Below, piece by piece: positions 34,433-44,816 of a stretch of DNA of 64,000 nt. Numbering within the stretch: the first letter of the stretch is position 1; each line of letters begins with the position of its first letter. Origin of the DNA: UBA1952 sp965200035 (GTDB taxonomy: Bacteria; Bacteroidota; Bacteroidia; Chitinophagales; Chitinophagaceae); NCBI GenBank assembly GCA_965200035.1, contig OZ241334.1, positions 2,790,001 through 2,854,000 on the forward strand, given 5' to 3'. Both the position numbers and the translations under genes were made by a program. A model generated the notes under the pieces. The model ran no database searches and was not told the DNA's origin. It saw only the letters and a list, made by a program, of their open reading frames with translations.

Positions 34433-35191
34433 ATGTATCAAAAAAAATGCTTGATATTGCTGATGCTGTCCCTTGCAGGCACTGTAAACGGACAAAGCCT
34501 GCGCATTATCAATACATCAACTAATGCTGATGTTTCCAATGACTCAATCGTAATTCAATCGTCACCTAACGGCGGCTTTCAGGGATACGAGTCATTGGAT
34601 CTGGGAATTAAAGTGATTAACACAGCCAGCAACGCCATTGAGATAGGTGCAATGAAGATCGAGGAAGATAGCCTTCAGCCCGATGTACAGCATACGATTT
34701 GTTTTGCTAATAACTGTTATCCGGCTACCACCTTTGTATCACCTTCACACGTCTACCTTGACCCCGGGGCTTCTGATTCCGGCTTTTTAGCCCATTATTT
34801 GTTTGACAATCGGGTGCATATTCGGGGCGTAAACCATGTTTCTTATGTCTTTTATAATGTGAATCTGCCCACGGATCTTATATCGGTGCATGTGACATAC
34901 AATACAATTGCACCTACCGCCATACAGACTGTTGCAGCAGAGAACGAGCTTCGGCCATATCCAAATCCGGCCAGCGACCACACCAGTTTTCTGAACACCA
35001 GGAGAGTTCTTAATAGTACGGATGCGCGTCTTTTAATTACGGATGTGCAAGGCAATACAACTATTCTGTCATCGTCTGTCAGCCAACCCCTATCTTTTAA
35101 TACAGCCCAACTGCCGGCTGGGACGTATTATTATCAGTTATTTGCCGGCTTAGGATTATATGGAAACGGTAGACTATTAGTTGTGCATTAA
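34433..35191 (+). CDS. Secreted protein with T9SS type A domain (copy 1)
   Basis: 252 residues from MYQKKCLILLMLSLAGTVNG (internal ATG 34433, chosen for its basic n-region; ATG 34424 also possible). The mature N-terminal domain is beta-rich (YESLDLGIKVINTASNAIEI) with one Cys pair (TICFANNCYP). The C-terminus is a sorting domain (LRPYPNPASDHTSFLN, LPAGTYYYQLFA). It starts 49 bases after the Omp28-like gene, so the two are probably co-expressed and may form a surface complex. The duplicate lies at 44,817. Confidence 0.72.
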   Translation: MYQKKCLILLMLSLAGTVNGQSLRIINTSTNADVSNDSIVIQSSPNGGFQGYESLDLGIKVINTASNAIEIGAMKIEEDSLQPDVQHTICFANNCYPATTFVSPSHVYLDPGASDSGFLAHYLFDNRVHIRGVNHVSYVFYNVNLPTDLISVHVTYNTIAPTAIQTVAAENELRPYPNPASDHTSFLNTRRVLNSTDARLLITDVQGNTTILSSSVSQPLSFNTAQLPAGTYYYQLFAGLGLYGNGRLLVVH

Positions 35192-35358
35192 TTTAAAGTA
35201 ATTGATTCAGCTAGAAAACGTGTCTTTTAATAAAAAATTCAAAGATCGTTTAATAAAAAGCTTGGTTAGAAACATTCAGAATCAAAAGCAGGTCTTGGCC
35301 AACCTGTAAATTGCAAAGTAAGATGTAATTGAACTCATCAGGCCGAAAGGGTACACCT

Positions 35359-36351
35359 CTAAAATCCATACACAATATTCAGCCCATATATGCCTCCAGC
35401 TTGATATGACGGCATAATCATGGCACCTTCACGAACCTTTTTGCTGCCGAAAATCCAGTTTTTAAGAATTGGGTATAGGTAGTAGGAAAAGCGGGTAGAT
35501 ACGATGCCAATGCCTGCGCCTGCTACTACATCTCCAAGCCAGTGTTTATTGTGATACATGCGCAGGTAAGCAGTACCGATACCCACCGCATAGCCTGCTG
35601 CTATAACTGTCCAGTGCACGCGTCCCTTGAATTCCTGATGCAGAAACTCGGCAGAGACAAAAGCTTCTGCTGTATGACCGGAAGGAAAGGAATGATAGTC
35701 GGTTGTGTCAGGACGGCGTTCGACCCCAAACTGCTTGACGCCATAAATGATTCCATTGGCGATTGCGTTGCTCATTCCATAGATTACCGAGCGGTCTATC
35801 AAATTATTACGCCCTTTGACGCCAAAAATGTTCAGTGCATAGACCGTTGCTGCCGGAATGAGCAGTGTGTAATCTTCAAGGTAAGGATGGTGATATTCCT
35901 CACCATTCCAGACAAAATTCTTGACTTTATCATTAACCCGCCTCAGTTCGCCGATATTGAGCGTGATAGCGCCGTAGGCGAATAATGCGCCAGGGATAAT
36001 CAGGCTTTTCAAGGTGACCGACACCTGCACCACTGGTGATTTAAGCTGCGCTTTCACGGAATCATATACCAGCACCGCTACTTTTTCTAAACCGGAAGTA
36101 TCCTGCTTCACGACAACGGCGGCAGGTGTCGGCATGATGCAAATGCCATCAGGCGACATAGCAAGACAGGTATCTACTTTTAGAATCGGCTGGGGTTTTG
36201 AGTATTTATGGACAGACGTTCTAGTGTCCGCTTTTCGATACGACCGCTTTCGGACGGTTTGTGCCGATGAATGCAGCGAAATACACAGGATTATCAAAAG
36301 CAGAATCGAATTCCTTCTTATTTCGAAACAATAATTTAATGTCCAGTACAT
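35359..36351 (-). CDS. PAP2-family phosphatase, exported
   Basis: 330 residues. The N-terminal leader RRNSILLLIILCISLHSSAQ looks like a Sec signal. The PAP2 signature is complete: KQFGVERRP (KxxxxxxRP), FPSGHT (PSGH), and YLRMYHNKHWLGDV (R, H and D of the third motif). Such enzymes remove phosphate from lipid or isoprenoid phosphates at the periplasmic face. The last 81 codons (35359-35601) lie inside the inverted repeat, so the C-terminus is shared with the fragment at 44407-44649. Confidence 0.88.
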   Translation of the reverse strand: MYWTLNYCFEIRRNSILLLIILCISLHSSAQTVRKRSYRKADTRTSVHKYSKPQPILKVDTCLAMSPDGICIMPTPAAVVVKQDTSGLEKVAVLVYDSVKAQLKSPVVQVSVTLKSLIIPGALFAYGAITLNIGELRRVNDKVKNFVWNGEEYHHPYLEDYTLLIPAATVYALNIFGVKGRNNLIDRSVIYGMSNAIANGIIYGVKQFGVERRPDTTDYHSFPSGHTAEAFVSAEFLHQEFKGRVHWTVIAAGYAVGIGTAYLRMYHNKHWLGDVVAGAGIGIVSTRFSYYLYPILKNWIFGSKKVREGAMIMPSYQAGGIYGLNIVYGF

Positions 36352-36525
36352 ATCTGTTTTGTATCACTTAAAAGTCAAGCCAATAGTTTAGAAACCTCAG
36401 GCGGCTGATCGCGATAGAATTCCTCGCATCCCATAGATGCCAGTGCTATTTATTCAAAGGAGCCTTCTTTTATGGACGGCTCTTGAGTCTGGAAAGCACA
36501 CTGCATCATTCAGGTCTTAGCTTTA

Positions 36526-38345
36526 CTGAACGGTGATCATCCGCCTTATTATTACAGCATCACCTTCCAATACAGGGAAATAGATGCCTTTAGTCAATGT
36601 GCTGATACTGATAGAGGCAGGCTGCCTTAGGCTATTTTGCAATATGGTTTGCTGCAGTATAATGCGCCCTCGAATATCAATGAGACGCAGGATTAGTTCT
36701 GGATGGCTTCTAGCTGCCTGAAGGTAAATGCTACCCTGCGCCGGGTTACGATACACTTTGATGTAACGGCCTTAGTTGATGGCACCAATGGCCGACATAT
36801 TCTGATTGGTAATAATGATAGCCAAGGAATCCTTTAGTGAAGCATTTTGCGTGACAACTGCCTTAGCCCAAATCATCCCATTCGATTGAGCGGTGATTAA
36901 ACCTGTAATTGAAATAGTGGCAGTACCAGTGCCAGGAATAATCAACCAAATTACATTGTGACTAGGCACCTCCCGGATAAATTGCCGCATGCATTTGTAA
37001 GGTACCGTGCATAGTATTGATGCTGGCTGCTGCGCTATCCTGTACCATCACATCGATGCTGTCTGCAGGAATGAATGTCCGCTGATAGTGACGAGCATGG
37101 CATCTTTCAGCGCAGGGTTGGAAACAGAAATCGCTTTAGACCATACCATGCCATTGCCAGTTGCACTGATCAATCCTGTAGTGCTGATAATTGCGTTGCC
37201 GCTACTCGGTACGATGAACCAAGTCACACTCTGATTCGCCGTCACAGGAAGGATCGTTGCATTCATTTGCAGCGTTCCCGCATTTACAGCGATCACTGGC
37301 GGTACATTGCCTTGTGTATTGACCGTTACGCTTGTCGCCGGAACTAACTGATTTGAAATGGACACTTGCACCGAATCTTGTAACGCGCTGTTGGAAATCG
37401 ATATTGCTTTCGCCCATACTGTGCCATTTGTCAGTGCGGCAACAAGCCCTGTGGCAGATATTGTAGCTGTGCCGGTACCGGGAATAACAGACCAAACAAC
37501 ACTTTGGTCGGCGGTAGTTGGCGCAATGGTCTCCATCATTTGCATCGTAGTCAGCACTCACCGAAATAACAGGCGCGACATTTCCTTGAGTGCTGACTAC
37601 GATCCCAGTTGCTGGAACAATCTGATTAGTGATAGTAATGAGTATAGAATCTCTCTTGGTTGTATCAGCCGCAGAAACAGCTCTGGCCCACACAGTACCA
37701 TTAGCTGTTGCTGTAACTGTGCTGGCCGTTGAAATCCTTGCCATGCCAGTACCGGAATTATGGACCAAATGACACTCTGGCTAATTGCTGCTGGATAGAC
37801 GGTGGCCGTGAGTGCCAGCGTGTCGCCGTTTGTCCCAACAGCAGCAGGATGGTTATTGAGCACGCCTACGCGCAAGCTATCTACGGAAATAATAGCTCCT
37901 TTCAGGCAGCGGATAGACATCCCCTGGCCCCAAAGCCCACCCGCGCAGGGCGTATTTGCTGCTGCGCTGAAATAATGGTATTTACCGCCTGTCGATGAAG
38001 GGGTGCTGCTCCAATAGTAGCCGCGGGTACTCACAAAATCATACGTTCCGCTAGTATTGCGATTACCACTGGCGGTTAATTTTAAATTGCTGGTATACGC
38101 GTTTGTATTCGCCGGAAGCACGATACCCTCACTGGAAACAGCAGTAACCCATTCTGCCGTGGTGGATAAACGCCAACCGGCCCCGATGGCCTTGCAAGGG
38201 TCGCATCCGTTGGTAGCTGACACTGCTGATGGCGCAGACCCGGCCCACATATCGGTGAGTGCGCCACCGGACCACCAGGAAGGCCATGAAGTATAACCCC
38301 TTGCATTAATGTCGCCTCTACAGGAAGAGTAGACTGGTCGTTAAA
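36526..38345 (-). pseudogene. FISUMP/BIg2-repeat T9SS surface protein gene, multiply frameshifted
   Basis: Read leftwards, the gene starts with a FISUMP-like segment (GYTSWPSWWSGGALTDMWAG, IGAGWRLSTTAEWVTAVSSE, RGYYWSSTPSSTGGKYHYFS, GMSIRCLK). At least four BIg2-like repeats follow, each with W-x-I-P-x-(S/G)G-A-x-I-x-GL and a G-(M/T)-(I/V)-W-(A/S)-(K/R)-A motif, and a sorting-domain end (GRIILQQTILQNS). Coding switches frame near 37,760, 37,550, 37,040, 36,990 and 36,770, and the 5' end lacks a signal peptide. Either decayed or badly assembled across repeats. Confidence 0.75.
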
Positions 38346-38586
38346 TGTATGCAGTACATCAGCCTAAGGGAGTGGATTATACTGAAGCGTTCAATTTCAC
38401 CTAATCTGTAGTATTGACTCGCCCCTTACACAAGCCTAATTTTGTCCCTGTTGTTTAAGCATTCAAAAAAATTCGGTAATCTCAATGAATAGTGGATGTT
38501 ATTGTACCAATAGATATAAATACTCGTTGCAGCTATTTGCAATTATTCCTTTGAATTGTTTGCTTTTATTAATTATCAATATCGCC

Positions 38587-41031
38587 ATGAAAAAGTGCCG
38601 CACCTACGTTGCTACCGTCACCATATTATTGTTGCTTTTGGAATCCATTAAAGGCAATGCTGTTGTTGTATTCGTAAATGGCAGCGTGACAGCATCCGGG
38701 AATGGAAGCAGTTGGGCGGCTGGCTACAAAACCCTGCACGAAGCACTCGTCGCGCAGAATGCCAATAGTGCGATTACCGAAATATGGATTAAAGCGGGCA
38801 CCTACTATCCTACAGCCTTACCGATAACCCACAGTAACGGTATTGGCGGGTCCAGGGAATATGCATTCGCGCTTCGGCGCAACCTAGCCATCTATGGTGG
38901 TTTTGCAGGAACCGAGACGACTGTAAACCAACGTGTGCCTGGTAACGCTACTATACTCAGCGGAGACATCGGTGTACCCGGCGATAGTTCAGATAACTGC
39001 CTCCACGTGGTAATAGCCGTTGGTTGCCGTAGTACGACCAAGCTTGATGGCGTAACAATAACGGGAGGTAATGCAAACGGTGGTTTAGGTTATTCTGTCT
39101 TTGGTATTGCGGTTAATAGCCGTTCTGGTGGAGGATTCTATTCCGATTCTTCTACTTGTATACTGAGTAACTGTATACTTAGTAATAATAGAGCTGTGCA
39201 AGTAGGTGGTGGAATGTTTGCGGACAGTTCTTATCTGACCATAACTAACTGCACTTTTTCCGGAAATAGCGGTGGGCAAAGAGGTGGAGGAATATTCAAC
39301 AGGTGGTCTTCGCATTCTATGGTTAGATGTGTTTTTACTGATAATATTGCAATTGCGGGTGGTGGTATGTACGACAGTATATCATCACCCAACCTATTGA
39401 ATTGCGTATTTGAGAACAACATAACAGGGAGCATATACCTTAATGAGGGAGGCGGCCTTTATAATGTTTCTTCTTCTCCACATCTGACTAATTGTGTCTT
39501 TAGCAAGAATACTGCATACCTCGGTGGAGGGGCAGAAAATGTTAGCTCGGCACCGGTCTTCACCAATTGCACCTTCGCAGCCAATAACGCCACCCAAGGT
39601 GGTGCAGCTATGAATGCCTATTCTGCAACTGTTATGCAGAACTGCATTTTATGGAATAATATAGCTTACTATGGTCCCAGTATCTATGATATAAATTCTT
39701 CACCGGCGGTGACATATAGCGACGTGGGAGGCGGATATGCTGGCGAGGGCAATGTTATCATAGATCCAGGTTTTACTGACGTAACAAACCCCTCCGGCAT
39801 TGACGGTATATGGGGAACAGCTGATGATGGCCTTGCATTGCGTTCCTGCAGTCCGCTCATCAACACTGGTACTACGCCTCCGGCTGCTGTATCAGATGAT
39901 ATCTTAGGTAATGCGCGTACGAATGCATATGACATGGGCGCGTATGAACTACTTGGCAATCTCACCACTGGCCCCCTTACTGCAACCAATTATGGGATTG
40001 CTATTTATCAGTCGGCAGGTACCACTACCTACGGCGACTGTAACAGCTTAATTGCAACAATTTTGGCAAATGGCAATAGTCCACTGAGCGGCCATGTAAC
40101 ATCCAAGGTATTTGTTCAAAGCAGTGCGCCTTCATTCAGTGGACAACCATTTATAAGACGCTATTACCAGATCACGCCTGACACTCGCCCAACAACAGCG
40201 ACCGCATCCATCACACTTTATTTCAGCCAGGCAGATTTCGACAATTATAATGCAAACCGTGGTATTTATCCTTTATTGCCCATCAATAGTGCTGACACAA
40301 TGAACTACAAGGCCAATTTACGCATCACCCAGCAGCATGGTTCCAGTAGTACAGGTTCTCCAGGGAGCTACACCGGCTGGGCCGGCAGTGATCCTGCAAA
40401 TGTGCTCATTATACCGACAACCGTGACTTACAACAATATGTTGAGCCGCTGGGAAGTGATCTTCCCGGTTACAGGCTTTTCAGGCTTTTTTGCTCATACC
40501 GGCACAGCCGTTCCCTTACCAGTAACGCTCCTTACTTTCACTGGTGTGAATGCGGGCGAACACAATCGTCTCAACTGGACGACTGCTGGCGAAGATGAAA
40601 TCAGCGGTTACATAGTGGAGCGCAGTGCCAATGGATCTGACTTTAAAACTATTGGTGAAGTGAATGCCAAGGGCAAGAATTCGACTTATAATTTTTACGA
40701 CAATATTCAGCTGAAGGGCATTAGTTACTACCGTCTGAATATGGGCCTAATAACCGGAGCACAAGCATATAGTTCAGTAGTGGCGGTAAATAGCAATAAT
40801 ATAGGAGGAAGCGTAACAATATGGCCAATACCTGCAATAGAATATATAATTATTTCCAATACGAATAAATCACTGAATAATACTATTGCGACTATTATGG
40901 ATATGCAAGGAAGCGTAATGAGCCGTTTTATAATGGCTGAAAACCAGGTAGTAGATATCAGCAAATGGAAATCCGGCATTTATACTTTGAAGCTTGCAAA
41001 TGGCGAGACGACAAAAATAATCAGGCAATAG
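38587..41031 (+). CDS. Right-handed beta-helix surface protein with T9SS type A domain
   Basis: 814 residues from ATG 38587 (signal MKKCRTYVATVTILLLLLES). The opening VNGSVTASGNGSSWAAGYKT with IWIKAGTYYPT, then LAIYGGFAGTETTVNQRVPG, is the polymorphic-outer-membrane/choice-of-anchor beta-helix pattern. Tandem turns carry GGGF/GGGM motifs (NCILSNNRAVQVGGGMF). A Fn3-like domain (LNWTTAGEDEISGYIVERSA) and a sorting domain (IATIMDMQGSVMSRFI) end the protein. Likely a secreted adhesin or polysaccharide-binding protein. It lies inside the segment flanked by the inverted repeats. Confidence 0.82.
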   Translation: MKKCRTYVATVTILLLLLESIKGNAVVVFVNGSVTASGNGSSWAAGYKTLHEALVAQNANSAITEIWIKAGTYYPTALPITHSNGIGGSREYAFALRRNLAIYGGFAGTETTVNQRVPGNATILSGDIGVPGDSSDNCLHVVIAVGCRSTTKLDGVTITGGNANGGLGYSVFGIAVNSRSGGGFYSDSSTCILSNCILSNNRAVQVGGGMFADSSYLTITNCTFSGNSGGQRGGGIFNRWSSHSMVRCVFTDNIAIAGGGMYDSISSPNLLNCVFENNITGSIYLNEGGGLYNVSSSPHLTNCVFSKNTAYLGGGAENVSSAPVFTNCTFAANNATQGGAAMNAYSATVMQNCILWNNIAYYGPSIYDINSSPAVTYSDVGGGYAGEGNVIIDPGFTDVTNPSGIDGIWGTADDGLALRSCSPLINTGTTPPAAVSDDILGNARTNAYDMGAYELLGNLTTGPLTATNYGIAIYQSAGTTTYGDCNSLIATILANGNSPLSGHVTSKVFVQSSAPSFSGQPFIRRYYQITPDTRPTTATASITLYFSQADFDNYNANRGIYPLLPINSADTMNYKANLRITQQHGSSSTGSPGSYTGWAGSDPANVLIIPTTVTYNNMLSRWEVIFPVTGFSGFFAHTGTAVPLPVTLLTFTGVNAGEHNRLNWTTAGEDEISGYIVERSANGSDFKTIGEVNAKGKNSTYNFYDNIQLKGISYYRLNMGLITGAQAYSSVVAVNSNNIGGSVTIWPIPAIEYIIISNTNKSLNNTIATIMDMQGSVMSRFIMAENQVVDISKWKSGIYTLKLANGETTKIIRQ

Positions 41032-41037
41032 CCTGAT
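41020..41037 (+). terminator. Hairpin over the stop of the beta-helix gene
   Basis: ATCAGGC AATA GCCTGAT forms a 7-bp stem across the TAG. No long T-run follows, so it may protect the mRNA end more than terminate it. Confidence 0.35.
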
Positions 41038-41418
41038 GTTCAGGATTCAGCAGGTAAGTTCGGCTTATGAGAACAGTGTTACTTTCTGCTTGTTTAACCG
41101 TGCCATAACTCGGGCTAGTACAGATGGGATGAAGTCTATCCGCCCATCAAAACTGCCGCCACAAGCTTAGTATTTATCCCCCGCCATACCAGAGATTCAT
41201 GGTTTTGGTTAAGAGTCGGCTGGCCGTGCCTCCTAGCAATGTGCAATGCCGGCCGTGGTAATAGTATCAATCAAACTATTGAAATTGCCGGTCACATGAC
41301 TTTCTTTAGAAACATGTACGCCGGAATCTATTGTAATTACTCATAGACGTTTATTTTTAGTGCTGCTCAGCCGGGATCTATACGGCCTGACTTATCCACC
41401 ACCCTAATCTCAACTAAC
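41038..41418. other. Intergenic, nothing recognised
   Basis: About 380 bases between the beta-helix gene and the kinase gene. No convincing gene; presumably contains the kinase promoter. Confidence 0.45.
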
Positions 41419-43347
41419 ATGCGGACACGAATTTTCTTACTGGTCTTTTCGCTGCTGCCATTCTTTAACCTCCATGCCCAAAAGAAGCAGGGGCAGGCCC
41501 GTTTAGACTCGCTGTTGGCTGAAGTTCCCAAAATGAAGGAAGACACTACCGGGGTGAAGCTGCTGGATCAAATCTCCTTCTTATACGAACGCATCGATCC
41601 GGATGAGGGGCTGAAGTGGGCGGGAGAAGAGCTGCACCTTGCGCAAAAGGTTGGCTGGCAGCCGGCCATGGCCATGGCCTACGTTGCATTAGGGAACAGC
41701 TACCAGGCCAAGGGCGCCTACCCTGCGGCGCTGGATGCCTTCTTCCGGTCACTTCGTATATCTGAGGCTGGAAGGGATAAAAGCCGCATCGGCGCTGTAT
41801 CCAGCAACCTTGGGCTCCTCTATCTTCGCCAGAAAGACTACCCCAAGGCGCTGGAATGGAGTCTTAAGGGATTGAAGATTGCTGAAGAACAGGGCAATAA
41901 AGGGCTGATGGAAACAACACTCAGCAATATCGGGAATGTATATGGCGAGCAGGGCATGCACTGCGAGGCGCTGGGTTACGAGCTACGGGCATTACGCATT
42001 GCCGAGGAGGTGGACAACAAACGCGATATCATCATTGCTACCGGAAATATCGGGGCCGACTATGCGCAACTGAGGCAGTATAATGCGGCGCTTGTCTATC
42101 ATTTTAAGGCCTTGAGAAAAGCAGGGGAGCTCGGCAATAGTCAAAGTAAAGTCGTAAATCTCGGCAATATCGGTGAGGCATACTACCTCATTGCAACAGA
42201 TAGCATGGCACCTAAGCCTGACAGCCTAGTACCGGCCAGCCGCCCTGCCGCTCTTGCAAAAGCCGTAGCGTACCTGAATAAGAGCATCATTGCCGCGCGC
42301 GAGATACAGTTCAGCGAGGCGATTCCCGAATTTACCGGATATCTCTCTCAGGCATTTGCCCTGCAGGGTGACTATAAGAATGCCCTGGCTGCCTATAAGC
42401 AGAGAGCAGCTATCAATGAATCGCTCTACAACATCGCCAATAAAGAGAAGATTACAAACCTTGAGACCCGGCGCGAGCTGGAGCTGAAAGACAAGGACAT
42501 TCAAATTGCGAAGCTGGCGGTAGCCAAGAAGCGCAATGAGCGCGCCTTTTACATTGCTGGCATCGCGTTGCTCCTCCTTATCATGGGCATCCTACTTTAT
42601 AATTTTCGCAGGCATGAGCGCAGCCGGCAGCGTATCAGAGCCCTTCAGGATCATAAAATATCCCTGCTGGATGAAGCCGTGAAGCGCCGTACGGAGCAAC
42701 TGGGCTCTATACGTCAGACAATTGCTACCGACTTCCATGACCAGACAGGCAATATGCTCGCTGCTATTACCCGGCAGGCTGCCACCCTTGAACTGAGGCT
42801 GCTGCAACAGCCGGAGATACTACCCATGGTGCGCAGCATCATCTCGAACGCCAACGAGCTTTACGCCTCCTCCAAGGATTTCCTCTGGAACCTGAACCAT
42901 GACTCGGACGATCCCTTTATCCTCTTCCAGTATCTGAGCGGCTATGGCCAGCGCTTCTACAACCAGTTCGATATCTCCTTTTCTACTACCATGGGCGGCA
43001 TGCCGCAGCCGCATATGCAGCTTCATCCCTTCGCCGGGCTGAATCTCATTTATATCTTTAAGGAAGCTATGAGCAATGTGATCCGGCATTCGGGGGCCGA
43101 TGAGGTATGTATGGAGCTGGATTGGGGAAGTTTTCAGGTGGTGTATTCACTACAGGATAATGGCACTTGGAAAGTAGCGGACAGCAGCACGGAGCACTAT
43201 GGGTTGGGTAATATGGAGCGGCGCTGTCGGCAGTCCGGCTTTGGCTATAAGCTTACACACGGCGCATCAGGCACACGTATAGAAGTCAGCTTACCGGTAA
43301 GTAAAGATGCGATTGGCGATCCCGGCCCATCTGCCTCCGGCGGCTAA
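41419..43347 (+). CDS. TPR-containing membrane sensor histidine kinase
   Basis: 642 residues: signal-like N-terminus (MRTRIFLLVFSLLPFFNLHA), about six periplasmic TPRs (GAVSSNLGLLYLRQKDYPKA, ETTLSNIGNVYGEQGMHCEA), a TM helix at about 377-397 (AFYIAGIALLLLIMGILLYN), a coiled coil, then a kinase domain with phospho-acceptor His440 in TDFHDQTGNMLAA and an N-box FKEAMSNVIRHSGA. The nucleotide G-box is reduced (HYGLGNMERRCRQ). It pairs with the LuxR-type regulator 11 bases downstream. The sensed signal is unknown; TPRs suggest a protein or peptide ligand. Confidence 0.88.
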   Translation: MRTRIFLLVFSLLPFFNLHAQKKQGQARLDSLLAEVPKMKEDTTGVKLLDQISFLYERIDPDEGLKWAGEELHLAQKVGWQPAMAMAYVALGNSYQAKGAYPAALDAFFRSLRISEAGRDKSRIGAVSSNLGLLYLRQKDYPKALEWSLKGLKIAEEQGNKGLMETTLSNIGNVYGEQGMHCEALGYELRALRIAEEVDNKRDIIIATGNIGADYAQLRQYNAALVYHFKALRKAGELGNSQSKVVNLGNIGEAYYLIATDSMAPKPDSLVPASRPAALAKAVAYLNKSIIAAREIQFSEAIPEFTGYLSQAFALQGDYKNALAAYKQRAAINESLYNIANKEKITNLETRRELELKDKDIQIAKLAVAKKRNERAFYIAGIALLLLIMGILLYNFRRHERSRQRIRALQDHKISLLDEAVKRRTEQLGSIRQTIATDFHDQTGNMLAAITRQAATLELRLLQQPEILPMVRSIISNANELYASSKDFLWNLNHDSDDPFILFQYLSGYGQRFYNQFDISFSTTMGGMPQPHMQLHPFAGLNLIYIFKEAMSNVIRHSGADEVCMELDWGSFQVVYSLQDNGTWKVADSSTEHYGLGNMERRCRQSGFGYKLTHGASGTRIEVSLPVSKDAIGDPGPSASGG

Positions 43348-43358
43348 AAAACAGGTCT

Positions 43359-43988
43359 ATGAAAAGAATTACCATTATCGAAGATAATAAAGCCGTTCGG
43401 GAGGGCTTCGCCTTGCTGATCGCAAGCACTGGCAGATATGAGGTAACTGGGCAGTACAGCACCTGCGAAGAAGCCATCCGCCACCTGGACCGGGACCAGC
43501 CGGTCGTAGTGCTCATGGATATAGACCTGCCGGGGATGAGTGGTATAGAGGGCACCACGCGCATTAAAAGACACTGTCCTGACTGCATTGTGCTAATCAT
43601 CACCGTGCATGAAGACAGTGACAAGGTCTTTCAAAGCCTGTGTGCCGGAGCAAGCGGGTATATTGTCAAGAATTCCGATCTGGATGAGGTATTGCGTGGG
43701 ATCGACGAGGCACTGGCCGGCGGTGCGCCTATGAGCCTGCATATTGCCAGCATGGTGGTGCGGTCCTTCAAGTTGTCGGGAGACTCGCCTCTGAGCGAGC
43801 GGGAGACGCAGGTACTGCAAAGCATTGCCCAAGGAAAAACCTATACCAAGATCGCTGCCGAGTTGTTCATTAACAAAGAGACTGTGCGCAGCCACATCCG
43901 CAATATCTATCAAAAGCTAGCAGTCAATAGCAAGGCAGAGGCGTTACGCGTGGCGGGCAGTAATCGATGGATTGGATGCTCTAATTGA
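43359..43988 (+). CDS. NarL/FixJ-type response regulator
   Basis: 209 residues: receiver domain with acidic pair E8/D9 and phospho-acceptor D54 (VVLMDIDLPGMSG), then LuxR-type HTH (LSERETQVLQSIAQGKTYTK, NKETVRSHIRNIYQKLAV). It starts 11 bases after the kinase gene, so the two form a cognate system. Targets are unknown, but neighbouring surface-protein genes in the inverted-repeat block are candidates. Confidence 0.92.
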   Translation: MKRITIIEDNKAVREGFALLIASTGRYEVTGQYSTCEEAIRHLDRDQPVVVLMDIDLPGMSGIEGTTRIKRHCPDCIVLIITVHEDSDKVFQSLCAGASGYIVKNSDLDEVLRGIDEALAGGAPMSLHIASMVVRSFKLSGDSPLSERETQVLQSIAQGKTYTKIAAELFINKETVRSHIRNIYQKLAVNSKAEALRVAGSNRWIGCSN

Positions 43989-44406
43989 TCTCCCTAACCT
44001 CGCTATCCGGTTTTATACTATTCGTTTGTCTGGTTTTATCCAAGCGGAAAATTATTTCTGTTCACTCATGTGTTTAAATGGTCTCAACCTTACAAGGACG
44101 AACATTTTGGATTTGCATGGACAGCAAGCTGGCTTGCGACTCAGTTAGGGCAGCTGACGAGTAATCCAAAATATTTATTGTAACATTTACTGCGATGCCA
44201 AAACAAAAAAGGCTATGCGTTGATTATTGACGGCCGGACCGTGAATAGCGGCATTAGCATTATTTACAAAAACTGCTACACCTTCAGTTGGTCCTTCTTC
44301 AATTATTTTGGAGATCATTAAGCAATAAAATAACTTGGAAGGCGGTACCGATGTACCGGCAGTTTATTGTACAATACCGTTACGAATTGCGAAGATTACC
44401 AGGCCG
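43989..44406. other. Intergenic; right boundary of inverted repeat follows at 44407
   Basis: 418 bases after the response regulator with no supported gene. A rightward frame entering the PAP2 fragment starts near 44335, but its first codons are unrelated to PAP2. Confidence 0.5.
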
Positions 44407-44649
44407 GCAGCAGGCTATGCGGTGGGTATCGGTACTGCTTACCTGCGCATGTATCACAATAAACACTGGCTTGGAGATGTAGTAGCAGGCGCAGGCATTG
44501 GCATCGTATCTACCCGCTTTTCCTACTACCTATACCCAATTCTTAAAAACTGGATTTTCGGCAGCAAAAAGGTTCGTGAAGGTGCCATGATTATGCCGTC
44601 ATATCAAGCTGGAGGCATATATGGGCTGAATATTGTGTATGGATTTTAG
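44407..44649 (+). pseudogene. C-terminal fragment of PAP2 phosphatase
   Basis: Encodes AAGYAVGIGTAYLRMYHNKH to YGLNIVYGF, identical to the end of the PAP2 protein at 35,359. The KxxxxxxRP and PSGH motifs are absent. Inversion of 35602-44406 by recombination between the arms would attach the real N-terminal part here. Confidence 0.85.
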
Positions 44650-44816
44650 AGGTGTACCCTTTCGGCCTGATGAGTTCAATTACATCTTACTTTGCAATTT
44701 ACAGGTTGGCCAAGACCTGCTTTTGATTCTGAATGTTTCTAACCAAGCTTTTTATTAAACGATCTTTGAATTTTTTATTAAAAGACACGTTTTCTAGCTG
44801 AATCAATTACTTTAAA

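Larger units (their letters stand above)
32845..35601 (+). repeat. 2,757-bp inverted repeat, left copy
   Basis: This segment recurs as its reverse complement at 44407-47163 with the same length. Both encoded proteins (405 and 255 residues) are identical between copies, and identity stops sharply at CAGCTATG (32845) and at GCAGCAGGC (35601). It contains the Omp28-like gene, the partner gene and the 3' 243 bases of PAP2. Confidence 0.93.
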
